DNA of 42,412 nt from an uncultured Pseudomonadota bacterium. GTDB lineage: Bacteria; Pseudomonadota; Gammaproteobacteria; Burkholderiales; SG8-39. The stretch is taken from assembly GCA_903895005.1 (NCBI GenBank), contig CAITSH010000288.1, forward strand, positions 1 through 42,412, written 5' to 3'. Each line of letters opens with the position of its first letter. The stretch's first letter is position 1. Both the position numbers and the translations under genes were made by a program. Shown here in pieces: positions 32,546 to 41,593 of the stretch. Below the pieces are notes generated by a model. That model was not told where the DNA came from. It ran no database searches and saw nothing but the letters and a program-made list of their open reading frames with translations.

Positions 32546-33517
32546 ATGCTGCGAAAAATCCTGCTATTGACGGTGTTGTCTTACGCGCTGGTGGCGCCTG
32601 CCGCTGTGAAAGCCCAGGCCTGGCCGGGCAAGCCCATCAAAATGATCGTCGGCTATCCGCCGGGTGGCGGCGCCGACGTGATCGCACGCATCCTGGCGGA
32701 GCGCCTGACGCGCGGCCTTGGCCAGCAGGTGGTGGTCGAGAACCGCGCCGGTGCCAGCGGCACCATAGGCACCAATGCGGTGGTGCGCGCAGACCCCGAC
32801 GGCTATACCTTGTTGCTTGCCACCATCTCAGACCTGTCCATCGCTCCGGCGCTGAACAAGTCGCTGCCCTTTGATGTCGAAAAAGACCTGCAGCCGATCA
32901 TCCATGTGGCGCGCGGGCCTTACCTGCTGGTGGCCAATCCGTCCTTTCCGCCCAACTCGCTGCCCGAGATGGTCAGCTACCTGAAGGCCAACGCGGGGAA
33001 GGTCAGTTATTCGTCCTTTGGAGAAAAGACACTGCCGCATTTGTTCGGAGAACTATTCAAGTCCGCAGCCGGTGTCGACAGCCTGCACGTGCCTTACAAG
33101 GGCAGCGGTCCTTCCATCGCCGACCTTGTCGGCGGGCAGATCCAGTACAGTTTTGACAACCCGGCGGTGACGCTGGCGTTGGTAAAGGGCGGCAAGCTCA
33201 AAGCCATCGCCGTGACCTCGACGCAGCGCCTGCCCGGCGCGGACGGCATTCCGACGGTGGTGGAGGGCGGTCAGCCCGAGTTGGTGGGCGGCACCTGGTA
33301 CGGGCTGCTCGCCCCGGCGAAAACCCCGCGTCCTGTCATCGACAAGCTGAACGCCGAAATGAGCGCGATCCTCAAATCGCCCGAGATGGTGAAGATACTG
33401 GAGGATCGCTACTTCCAGCCGGTCGGCGGATCACCGGATGATCTCGGTCGTTACATGACGCGCGAAATCGCGCAGTGGCGCCAGCTTGCCGCGAAAATAG
33501 GTCTCAAGATCGAGTAA
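32546..33517 (+). CDS. Bug family periplasmic solute-binding protein, copy 3
   Basis: This 323-residue exported Bug/TctC receptor has a signal peptide ending near VKAQA and the family motifs WPGKPIKMIVGYPPGGGADVIARILA, VVVENRAGASGTIGTNAVVRADPDGYTLL and HVPYKGSGPSIADLVGGQIQ. The ATG is preceded by CGGAGGG. It heads a run of CoA-ester genes (acyl-CoA synthetase, enoyl-CoA hydratase, FAH-family), so its ligand may be a carboxylate that is then activated with CoA. No membrane subunits are nearby. Confidence 0.93.
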   Translation: MLRKILLLTVLSYALVAPAAVKAQAWPGKPIKMIVGYPPGGGADVIARILAERLTRGLGQQVVVENRAGASGTIGTNAVVRADPDGYTLLLATISDLSIAPALNKSLPFDVEKDLQPIIHVARGPYLLVANPSFPPNSLPEMVSYLKANAGKVSYSSFGEKTLPHLFGELFKSAAGVDSLHVPYKGSGPSIADLVGGQIQYSFDNPAVTLALVKGGKLKAIAVTSTQRLPGADGIPTVVEGGQPELVGGTWYGLLAPAKTPRPVIDKLNAEMSAILKSPEMVKILEDRYFQPVGGSPDDLGRYMTREIAQWRQLAAKIGLKIE

Positions 33518-33626
33518 GGTTTCACGAGTGCGGGGCGGCGCAGTAAGATAGGCGCTTTGCTTCAGTACGACCCTGTCCAATCTCAGTGTGCCCCGCCGGC
33601 ATCGCCGGCCAGGGCCGCCCCAGCCC

Positions 33627-35729
33627 ATGCCCACGATGACCCTGCCACTCGACAAACTGATGAACCCGCGCGCCCTCGCCATTGTCGGCGCGTCCGAGCG
33701 TCCTGAAGCCATAGGGACGCGCGTGCTCAATAACTTGCGCATCCTGGGTTTTCCCGGGCCGATTTACCTCGTCAACCCGCGCTATACCTCGCTCAACGGC
33801 GAGACCTGTTATCCCTCACTGGCCGCGCTTCCCGAGTTGGTGGACGCGGTGTTCATTGCCGTACCCGCGAGCGGTGGCCCCGAACTTGTCGAAGAGGCCG
33901 GCAAGTGCGGCATCAAGGCCGTGTTCATTAACGCCAATGGCTATGCCGATGGCGACGCCGAGGGTGTGGCGTTGCAGAGGCGGCTCGAGGCCGTGGCGAA
34001 GCAATACGGTATCGCCATTGCCGGGCCGAACAACCTTGGCCTGATCAACGTCCACGACAAAAAGGCGATGTGGACGCCGCGCTACATGAAGCGCATTAAC
34101 CCGGGACCGGTCGCGGTGATTTCGCAAAGCGGTTCGATCGCACTGATCCTCGCTGAGGACGAACGCGACCTCGGTTTCGCCTATCTGGTCACCACCGGCA
34201 ATGAGGCGGGCGCCAATGTCGCCGATTATCTCGGGGTGGTGGCACGCGACGACCGTGTGGGCGTCATCCTGATGTTTCTTGAAACCATACGAGAACCGGA
34301 AAAATTCGCCGCTGCGGCACGCGAAGCCGCCGCGCGCGGCAAGCGCATCGTCGCGCTCAAGCTCGGCACCAGCGACGGCGGCCGTGCGCTGGTACAGGCG
34401 CATACCGGCAGCCTCGCGGGCGAGGACAGCCTGTACGACGCTTACTTTAGGGCACTGGGCATCGTGCGTGTCCGCGACCTCGATGAAATGCTTGAGACCG
34501 CTGTGATACTCGCCAGCAGCAGCGCGCCGCCGTCGACAAAGCACACTGTCATCGTCACGCTCTCCGGCGGTGAGGCGGCATTGCTTGCCGATACCGGCGA
34601 GGAGCTCGGGCTGGCTTTTGCTCCGCTAGCGCCCGAAACCCTCGCCGCATTGCGTCCAGCTTATCCACCTTACTCTACAGTGGGTAATCCGGTGGATGCC
34701 TGGGGCCTGGGTTTCAATGGTGACCGCTTTCGCATTGTGCTGAAGGCACTGATCGATGATCCGGCCATAGGCACCATCGGGTTTTCGATCGATGCGCCCG
34801 GTCGCGGCGGCTGCGACACGCCCTACGCCTGCATCATGGCCGAGGCTTGCGCCGAAGCCCTGGCGCAAACCGGATCCGGAAAACGTCTGGTGTTCATCAA
34901 CAATACCGCGGGCTCGGGTGTGAACCCTGATGTGCGCAAGATTCTTGATGCCGCGGGCATTCCATATTTGTCCGGCATGCGTACTGCGCTGGCGGCGATT
35001 CGCAACATGGTGCACCTGCCGGCAGCGCCAATGTCGCAGGCGGTCTTTCCCGCGGGCAAGGGTGAAGCAATTCCGGCAGGTGAGCCGGCGCGTTTCAAGA
35101 TGCTGGCCGCAGCCGGTGTGCCGATGATCGATTCGGAGCGTGTAGGCAGTGCCGCGGAAGCCGTGGCCATGGCGGCGCGTATCGGCTACCCGGTGGTGAT
35201 GAAAGGCATCGCCGATCACCTGCCGCACAAGAGTGATCTCGGGCTCGTCAAGCTGGGGCTGGACGGTGCCGACGCAGTAATTGCCGCTTACTCCTCCATC
35301 GAGGCAACACTCAAGGCCAATGCGGGGGGCAGTGCTCCCGGCGAGATCGTCGTCGAGAAAACCGCACCGGAGGGCATAGAGCTGATTGTCGGCATTCGGA
35401 ACCAGAAGGGTTTCGGAAGTTTTGTCGTTGCCGGTCCCGGTGGTGTGCTGGTTGAAATCACCAACAAGGCGGCCGTGCGCATGGGCCCGGTGGACGAGGC
35501 GACGGTGATGGCCATGCTGGAAGAAACCGTCGCCGGCAAACTGTTGCGCGGCGTGCGCGGCAAGGGGCCCTGGGATATCGAGGCGGCGGCAAAGGCCATT
35601 GCCGCGTTTTCGCGCTTTGGCGCGGCGCATATCGACACGCTTGCCGAACTGGAAATCAATCCGCTCATTGTTGGTGCAAGGGGTAAGGGTGCATTCGGCG
35701 TTGACGTGCTGCTCGAAGCGCGCGAGTGA
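33627..35729 (+). CDS. ADP-forming acyl-CoA synthetase (CoA-binding plus ATP-grasp)
   Basis: This 700-residue enzyme of the acetyl-CoA synthetase (ADP-forming) family activates carboxylic acids with CoA. The CoA-binding domain (about 5-140) opens with NPRALAIVGASERPEAIGTRVLNNL. The middle ligase domain has the phosphohistidine His259 in QAHTGSLAGED and the VISQSGS segment (164-170). The ATP-grasp domain (about 480-695) contains YPVVMKGIADHLPHKSDLG and ELEINPLIV. Alpha and beta parts are fused, as in many bacterial homologues. The start at 33627 or 33636 is open. It probably activates the acid acted on by the enoyl-CoA hydratase 48 bases downstream. Confidence 0.9.
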   Translation: MPTMTLPLDKLMNPRALAIVGASERPEAIGTRVLNNLRILGFPGPIYLVNPRYTSLNGETCYPSLAALPELVDAVFIAVPASGGPELVEEAGKCGIKAVFINANGYADGDAEGVALQRRLEAVAKQYGIAIAGPNNLGLINVHDKKAMWTPRYMKRINPGPVAVISQSGSIALILAEDERDLGFAYLVTTGNEAGANVADYLGVVARDDRVGVILMFLETIREPEKFAAAAREAAARGKRIVALKLGTSDGGRALVQAHTGSLAGEDSLYDAYFRALGIVRVRDLDEMLETAVILASSSAPPSTKHTVIVTLSGGEAALLADTGEELGLAFAPLAPETLAALRPAYPPYSTVGNPVDAWGLGFNGDRFRIVLKALIDDPAIGTIGFSIDAPGRGGCDTPYACIMAEACAEALAQTGSGKRLVFINNTAGSGVNPDVRKILDAAGIPYLSGMRTALAAIRNMVHLPAAPMSQAVFPAGKGEAIPAGEPARFKMLAAAGVPMIDSERVGSAAEAVAMAARIGYPVVMKGIADHLPHKSDLGLVKLGLDGADAVIAAYSSIEATLKANAGGSAPGEIVVEKTAPEGIELIVGIRNQKGFGSFVVAGPGGVLVEITNKAAVRMGPVDEATVMAMLEETVAGKLLRGVRGKGPWDIEAAAKAIAAFSRFGAAHIDTLAELEINPLIVGARGKGAFGVDVLLEARE

Positions 35730-35777
35730 CGGTGATGAAAAATCAGAAAAAACAGGAAAACGACATAAGGAGAATGC

Positions 35778-36593
35778 ATGAGTTACGAACAACTGCTCTA
35801 CGCCGTTGACGACCGCGTCGCAACGCTGACCTTCAACCGCCCCGAGCGCCACAACGCGCTGTCCGAGGTGCTGGTTGATGAAATCATCGCCGCGGTCGCG
35901 CAGGCGGATGCTGACCCCGAGGTGCGGGTCATCATCATCAGCGGCGCGGGCGGCAGGTCCTTCTCCTCCGGCTACGACATCAAGGAGTCGGCACTCAAGC
36001 CCAAGCGCACCATCGCCGACTGGCGCATTCGAATGCAAAAGGATATCAAGTTCACCTACTCGGTATGGGATTGCAGCAAGCCCGTGATTGCGCTAGTGGA
36101 CGGATTCTGCCTTGCCGGGGGCCTGGAGTTCGCCATGTGTTGCGACATGCGTTACTGCTCCGAGGGTTCGACCTTTGCCGCGCTCGAGGCGCGCTTTTCC
36201 AATGGCATTGCCACGCTGATGATGCCCTGGCTGATCGGCCATCACGCGCGCCGCCTTATCTACACCGGCGACACCATCGATGCGACCGAAGCCTATCGCC
36301 TTGGCCTGGTCGACAAAGTCTTCCCGAAAGAAACCCTGCACGCCGAGGTGCTAAAGATTGCCAAGCGCATGTCGCGGGTATCGCTTGACTGCCTCAAGTT
36401 CAACAAGAAGGCCATCAACCAGACCTTCGAGACCATGGGCCTGCGCAATGCCATCCAGTATGGCTCCGAAGTGAGCGCGTTGATGGACTCGATCGGTTCG
36501 CCAGAGGCAGCACAGTTCGATTCCATACGACGCGAAAAAGGCATGGGTGCGGCGCTGCAATGGCGTGCCGAGCAGTTCGCGCCTTATGAATAG
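35778..36593 (+). CDS. Enoyl-CoA hydratase/isomerase family protein
   Basis: This 271-residue crotonase-fold protein hydrates or otherwise processes acyl-CoA esters. VATLTFNRPERHNALS opens the fold, GGRSFSSGYDIKE supplies the oxyanion loop, and the two usual catalytic glutamates are present in FCLAGGLEFAMCCDMRY and FAALEARFSNG. The second oxyanion glycine loop (normally GAGGT) reads IATLMMPW, so the reaction may differ from simple hydration. The ATG has an AAGGAGA ribosome site. It follows the acyl-CoA synthetase by 48 bases and precedes an FAH-family gene. Confidence 0.88.
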   Translation: MSYEQLLYAVDDRVATLTFNRPERHNALSEVLVDEIIAAVAQADADPEVRVIIISGAGGRSFSSGYDIKESALKPKRTIADWRIRMQKDIKFTYSVWDCSKPVIALVDGFCLAGGLEFAMCCDMRYCSEGSTFAALEARFSNGIATLMMPWLIGHHARRLIYTGDTIDATEAYRLGLVDKVFPKETLHAEVLKIAKRMSRVSLDCLKFNKKAINQTFETMGLRNAIQYGSEVSALMDSIGSPEAAQFDSIRREKGMGAALQWRAEQFAPYE

Positions 36594-36698
36594 CGAACAA
36601 GGGCGTCGCTGAAGCCACTACAATAAAGACAGCAGGTACAACAAGGCGACTTACCGGGATACGCGGTATTGCTAACGCCAAGAAAAGGGGGGATTGCA

Positions 36699-37496
36699 AT
36701 GAAATGGTGCAGGATTGCGCGCGACAGCGGACCGGCCTATGCCTTGATCGAGGGGGAGGGTGCCGACGCCGAGGTCACCTTCCTGCGTCGTGCCCCGTTT
36801 GATATCGTCGAGACCACCGGCGTGCGCAGACCGCTAGCCGGATTGACGCTGCTGCCGCCGGTGACGCCGTGCAATTTTTACGCCGCCGGACTGAACTACG
36901 CCGCGCACATTGAGTGGGCCAATGCCTATCACGGCATGTCGCTCAAGCCGCCGACGCAGGCGGACATCGGTTACCGCTCGGCCAATGCGCTGGTGGGCAG
37001 CGGCGGCGACATCATCATCCCGAAAAATTCCGCTGGCCCGATCGAATTCGAGGGTGAGCTGGTAGCGGTGATTGGCAAGATGGCCAAGCACCTGAGCGAA
37101 GACAACGCACTCGATTGCGTTGCCGGCTATACCCTGGGTAACGATCTTTCCGAACGCGGCTACCAGAAGTCGGACCGCACGCTATGGCGCGCCAAGAACA
37201 TCGACACCTTTAAGCCCATGGGGCCCTGTGTGGTGAGCGGCATCGATCCCATGGACCAGATCGTCGGCGTCCGCATCAACGGCAAGCTTGTGTCCGAGTA
37301 CAGCACCTCGAAAATGCTGTTCAGCCTGCAGCACTACATTGCTCGCATGACCGAATTCATCACGCTATACCCGGGCGATGTGATCTGGCTCGGATGCGAC
37401 GGTCCTACTATCCCGGCGCTGGTCGAGGGGGATGTGATCGAAGTCGCCAACGAGGCGATCGGCGTGTTGTCCAATCGCGTGGTACGTGAGGTGTGA
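36699..37496 (+). CDS. Fumarylacetoacetate hydrolase (FAH) family protein
   Basis: This 265-residue metal-dependent enzyme belongs to the FAH family, which hydrolyses, isomerises or decarboxylates acylpyruvates and meta-cleavage intermediates. The metal motif is Glu118 and Glu120 (EFEGELVAVIG) with Asp149 (GNDLSER). NFYAAGLNYAAHIEW and LFSLQHYIARMTEFITLYPGDVIWLG are further family landmarks. The ATG at 36699 follows AAGGGGGG. Such enzymes commonly act on ring-cleavage products, which links this run with the upstream aromatic operon. A palindromic repeat begins 2 bases after the stop. Confidence 0.9.
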   Translation: MKWCRIARDSGPAYALIEGEGADAEVTFLRRAPFDIVETTGVRRPLAGLTLLPPVTPCNFYAAGLNYAAHIEWANAYHGMSLKPPTQADIGYRSANALVGSGGDIIIPKNSAGPIEFEGELVAVIGKMAKHLSEDNALDCVAGYTLGNDLSERGYQKSDRTLWRAKNIDTFKPMGPCVVSGIDPMDQIVGVRINGKLVSEYSTSKMLFSLQHYIARMTEFITLYPGDVIWLGCDGPTIPALVEGDVIEVANEAIGVLSNRVVREV

Positions 37497-37498
37497 TG

Positions 37499-37531
37499 GC
37501 TGGAAAGCCGCGTCTGTAGGGCGTTTCCAGC
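37499..37531. repeat. Dispersed palindrome, copy 5 (after the FAH-family gene)
   Basis: GCTGGAAA and TTTCCAGC (8 bp, perfect) flank 17 bases, beginning 2 bases after the stop of the FAH-family gene. Confidence 0.72.
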
Positions 37532-37705
37532 GTATGCCCTGTGCCGGGGTGAGGCTTGGCCGGTGCGCCAGCGTTTTGTCGGGTTGTTGCTTGAAGGCGA
37601 ATATTTGGAGTTGCCACTACAACAACGGCGGCGGTGCAAAACAAAGCACCGGAACGCCGTTGTCAAAAATGAGTGCCGAAGGAAGCACGCAAAGCCCCGT
37701 CGTGT

Positions 37706-38221
37706 TCAGGCCTTGCCGGCCGCCTGCATCGCGCGATGGTACACCGGAAGGTCCATCGCAGGAGGGTGCTTGGGCACCTGGAAGAACAGGTCCGCCACCC
37801 AGCCACGGTGATAGCTGCAATGGGTCACCACGTGCAGCGCGATATCGCCACGGCGCATGCTGCCCTGATTGCCGCCGATCAGCGTGAAATCCACCGTCTC
37901 GTCAGCCTTGGCTTCGGTGAGTTTGTCGGCCCAATCGATGTACCAGGCATCTATTTCTTGTTGCGCCTGCCACAGCGGCGCGAGCTCGGTATGGATCCGT
38001 GTGTTGAGCGCCTGGATACCGTGTTCGCGACCCTCGAGGTGGGCCTGCCAGATCAGGTGCACGACGTATTGGTGGTTGAGGGTGTTGACCATGTTCTTGA
38101 ACAGGGTCGTCCGTTCCTTGAGCGCCTCGCCCTCGGGCAGGGCCGCGACGGCATCGAACATCGTCTTGTTGGCCCATGCGTTGTAGCGGGTGAGCATTTG
38201 TATTTGTTGTGTGCCCGACAT
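37706..38221 (-). CDS. DinB family protein
   Basis: This 171-residue protein has the four-helix DinB fold, whose members bind a divalent metal with three histidines and include thiol S-transferases. LTRYNAWANKTMFDAVAALPE is the typical first helix; LNHQYVVHLIWQAHLEG and the later DIALHVVTHCSYHRGWVADLF carry the likely ligand histidines. The ATG has a strong GGAGG site. Substrate unknown. It is divergent from the aldo/keto reductase gene across 138 bases, which may share a promoter region. Confidence 0.88.
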   Translation of the reverse strand: MSGTQQIQMLTRYNAWANKTMFDAVAALPEGEALKERTTLFKNMVNTLNHQYVVHLIWQAHLEGREHGIQALNTRIHTELAPLWQAQQEIDAWYIDWADKLTEAKADETVDFTLIGGNQGSMRRGDIALHVVTHCSYHRGWVADLFFQVPKHPPAMDLPVYHRAMQAAGKA

Positions 38222-38359
38222 GGTGCTGCCTCCTTGCAGTCTTTGGGAAGCGGCATTGTAGGCGGCTTTTCGGGCGTGCGGGCCGGATGATGCACGCACG
38301 GCTGGAGGCCGGACGCGCTTTCGCCTACACTGCCGGTTCGCAAAAAATTGGAGCGCGGC

Positions 38360-39346
<987 letters not shown>

Positions 39347-39355
39347 CGGATGTGG

Positions 39356-39388
39356 CTGGAAATCCTCGCCTGGCGAGGGTTTTCAGCA
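39356..39388. repeat. Dispersed palindrome, copy 6 (between the reductase and SulP genes)
   Basis: GCTGGAAA and TTTTCAGC flank 17 bases; the arms pair with one G-T wobble. An inner CCTCGCC/GGCGAGG palindrome adds to the stem. It lies between the convergent stops of the aldo/keto reductase and SulP genes. Confidence 0.68.
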
Positions 39389-39412
39389 GATCCCGTATTT
39401 TTTAAGCCTGGC

Positions 39413-41593
39413 CTAACGCTGCAGTGCGCCGACCAGGATGTTGGAGAATTCCAGGCGGTCTGCCACGGTCCTGACCACCATGGCATGAAAGCGCGCGGCT
39501 GCCTGCGGGTGTGCGGCCTCGATATCGCGCATGGCGTTTGCGCTCAGTTTGAATACGACGCTGGGTTCCTGCACGATGACGTTGGCGCTGCGCTTTGCCG
39601 CGCGGTAAAGCCCCATCTCCCCGAGCACCGTTTTTGGCCCGAGCGTACGCAGGCGCCGCGCCGCGCCGCCCTCGATCGCCAGATCAATCGCGACCCGGCC
39701 GCTTTCGATGAAATACATTTCATCGGCGGGGTCGTTCTGATGGCAGAGCATGTCCCCCCCTGCTAGGGCGCAGCGCTGCATGTAACCGATCAGGATGTCG
39801 GCATGCTCGCCCATTTCGGCCTGCAGCCAGTCGCGTATGACCTCGCCGCTTCCGCCGGGTGCGTCCGGATGAGCCCTGAGTATTTCCGATTCGCACCATT
39901 CTGCGCCCGCGTCCAGTTCGGTGAAGTGTCGGATGGCGACGAGGTCTTCATCGCCGCTGGCGTTCCATTCGGCCGTCTGCTCGGCGCGCATGCCGGTGAT
40001 GACCAGGCACGCGCCGGCGGTGCGGGTGCTGTAGCTTATTTTCTTGAAGCTCGCGATGGCCGACGCGTCCACGCCATGCACGAGTTTGAGGTCAAGGATG
40101 ACCAGGCGCGCACGCGGGCCGCTGGTCGGAAATGCGGTTTCCAGCACCGTGCGGTAAAGCCTGTCGGCCATGCCGAAAAAGACGAAGCCCTGAATCACGA
40201 ATATGCGGATTTCCTCGCCATGCCGGGTGAGCAATGCCTTGGCCTCGGCCGAGCGCTCATGGCTGCTCCGGTATTCACGCCCGGTGAAACTGAACTTGAT
40301 CACACGCACCTTGCTGTAGGTGACGGCGAACATCACGCAGCCGACGAGCACGCCGAGGAGGAGGCCGTAGCCAAAGCCCAGGGCCACGGTCACAAATAGA
40401 ATCAGGAGCAGGGTCATGTACTCGGCAAAGGGCAGTTGCCGCCGCGTATCAAGCGCCCATTTGCGCAACAGCGTCCCGCCGAAATACAGCAACAGGCCGC
40501 CGAGCAGGGCGCGCGGCAGGTAGCCGATGAGGCCCATGCCGGTCCAGGCGAGCACGATCGCCACCAGCGAGAACACCAGCCCGCTGGCGCGGCCGGTTCC
40601 CCCCAGCTTCAAGTTCATCATGCTGCGGTTCATCGACAGGAAGCCAAGGAATCCGCCGGCGAGGGGGGCGACGATATTGGCCGCGCCCTGCAGACTCAAC
40701 TCGCGGTCGAGATTGGCGTCGGTGCGCGTCTCCTCTTCAAGCCCCGTGGCGTTGATCAACACCGTCAGCGTCGTGACAATGACCAGTGTGCCGATATCGC
40801 CGACCCGCGCCATGAGCAGCGACCATTGGGTCTGCGCCAACCCGGTCATGCTCCAGGGCATCCAGGGCGTGGTGTCTGCCGGGGCGGCAAACAACCAGCC
40901 TGACTCGCGTGCGTCGAAAGTGGTTACATCAAGCGCAAGCAGTGCCGCGTGAAAGGCGGCGAGCCCGGCGATCTGGATCAAAGGCAAGGCGATGGCGGAT
41001 TTAAAGCGCGGCAGGATGCCAAAAAGCAACGCGCACCACGCCAGGCCGAGCACCAACTGCATTTGCAATCGCGGTTCCGCCAAAAGGTCGAGCGTGCGCA
41101 GTGCCAGTGGTGTGCTTGAGATGACGCGGATCGCACCCAGGACGGTGAGCGCACCGGCGGCGGCGATGAGGCCGCCGATGACGGGGTAGGGAATAAACCG
41201 TATCCAGCGTCCGGCGCGGGCCGCCCCCATTGCGGCAAGGAAAAGGCCGGTGATCAACGTGCTCAGCGCGAGCATGTAAAGCACGTTGTTCACCGCCGCA
41301 CCCGGCGCGGCGGTGGCCGACATATCGCCGGCAACGGCCGCAGCCATGCCCGCCATGACGGCACAGGCATTGCCGTCTGGACCGGAAACAGCGAAGCGAA
41401 ATCCGCTGAACATCGCGACGGCGAGTGCCGTGGCCCCGGTGCCGATCAGCAACGCGCTGATGCCCTGTGAAAATCCGCCTGCGATCGAGCCCGAAAAAAT
41501 GAGCGCCGCAAAGCTCAGGCTGTAGATAAGGGAAATGACCGAGGTGACGGTGCCGCCGGTGACCTCGCGTGCGAACTGCCTGACTGCTTCCAA
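39413..41593 (-). CDS. SulP family anion transporter with STAS and cyclic-nucleotide-binding domains
   Basis: This 726-residue inner-membrane protein joins a SulP/SLC26 transporter (about 10-430, some 10-14 helices), a STAS domain (about 460-555) and a cyclic-nucleotide-binding domain (about 595-715). The transporter part shows FAVSGPDGNACAVMAGMAAAVAG, IPYPVIGGLIAAAGALTVLGAI and GGFLGFLSMNRSMMNLKLGG. STAS carries DASA (509-512), the position at which anti-sigma antagonists are phosphorylated. The cyclic-nucleotide domain keeps GEMGL and RSA (668-670). The start is a TTG at 41593 directly after the TAA of the upstream gene, in the same frame; no ATG or GTG follows soon. The substrate may be sulfate, bicarbonate or another anion. 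Confidence 0.9.
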   Translation of the reverse strand: MEAVRQFAREVTGGTVTSVISLIYSLSFAALIFSGSIAGGFSQGISALLIGTGATALAVAMFSGFRFAVSGPDGNACAVMAGMAAAVAGDMSATAAPGAAVNNVLYMLALSTLITGLFLAAMGAARAGRWIRFIPYPVIGGLIAAAGALTVLGAIRVISSTPLALRTLDLLAEPRLQMQLVLGLAWCALLFGILPRFKSAIALPLIQIAGLAAFHAALLALDVTTFDARESGWLFAAPADTTPWMPWSMTGLAQTQWSLLMARVGDIGTLVIVTTLTVLINATGLEEETRTDANLDRELSLQGAANIVAPLAGGFLGFLSMNRSMMNLKLGGTGRASGLVFSLVAIVLAWTGMGLIGYLPRALLGGLLLYFGGTLLRKWALDTRRQLPFAEYMTLLLILFVTVALGFGYGLLLGVLVGCVMFAVTYSKVRVIKFSFTGREYRSSHERSAEAKALLTRHGEEIRIFVIQGFVFFGMADRLYRTVLETAFPTSGPRARLVILDLKLVHGVDASAIASFKKISYSTRTAGACLVITGMRAEQTAEWNASGDEDLVAIRHFTELDAGAEWCESEILRAHPDAPGGSGEVIRDWLQAEMGEHADILIGYMQRCALAGGDMLCHQNDPADEMYFIESGRVAIDLAIEGGAARRLRTLGPKTVLGEMGLYRAAKRSANVIVQEPSVVFKLSANAMRDIEAAHPQAAARFHAMVVRTVADRLEFSNILVGALQR

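Noticed and set aside
34626..36038. A 470-codon minus-strand open frame
   Set aside because: It lies antisense to the acyl-CoA synthetase and enoyl-CoA hydratase genes, which carry full family motifs.
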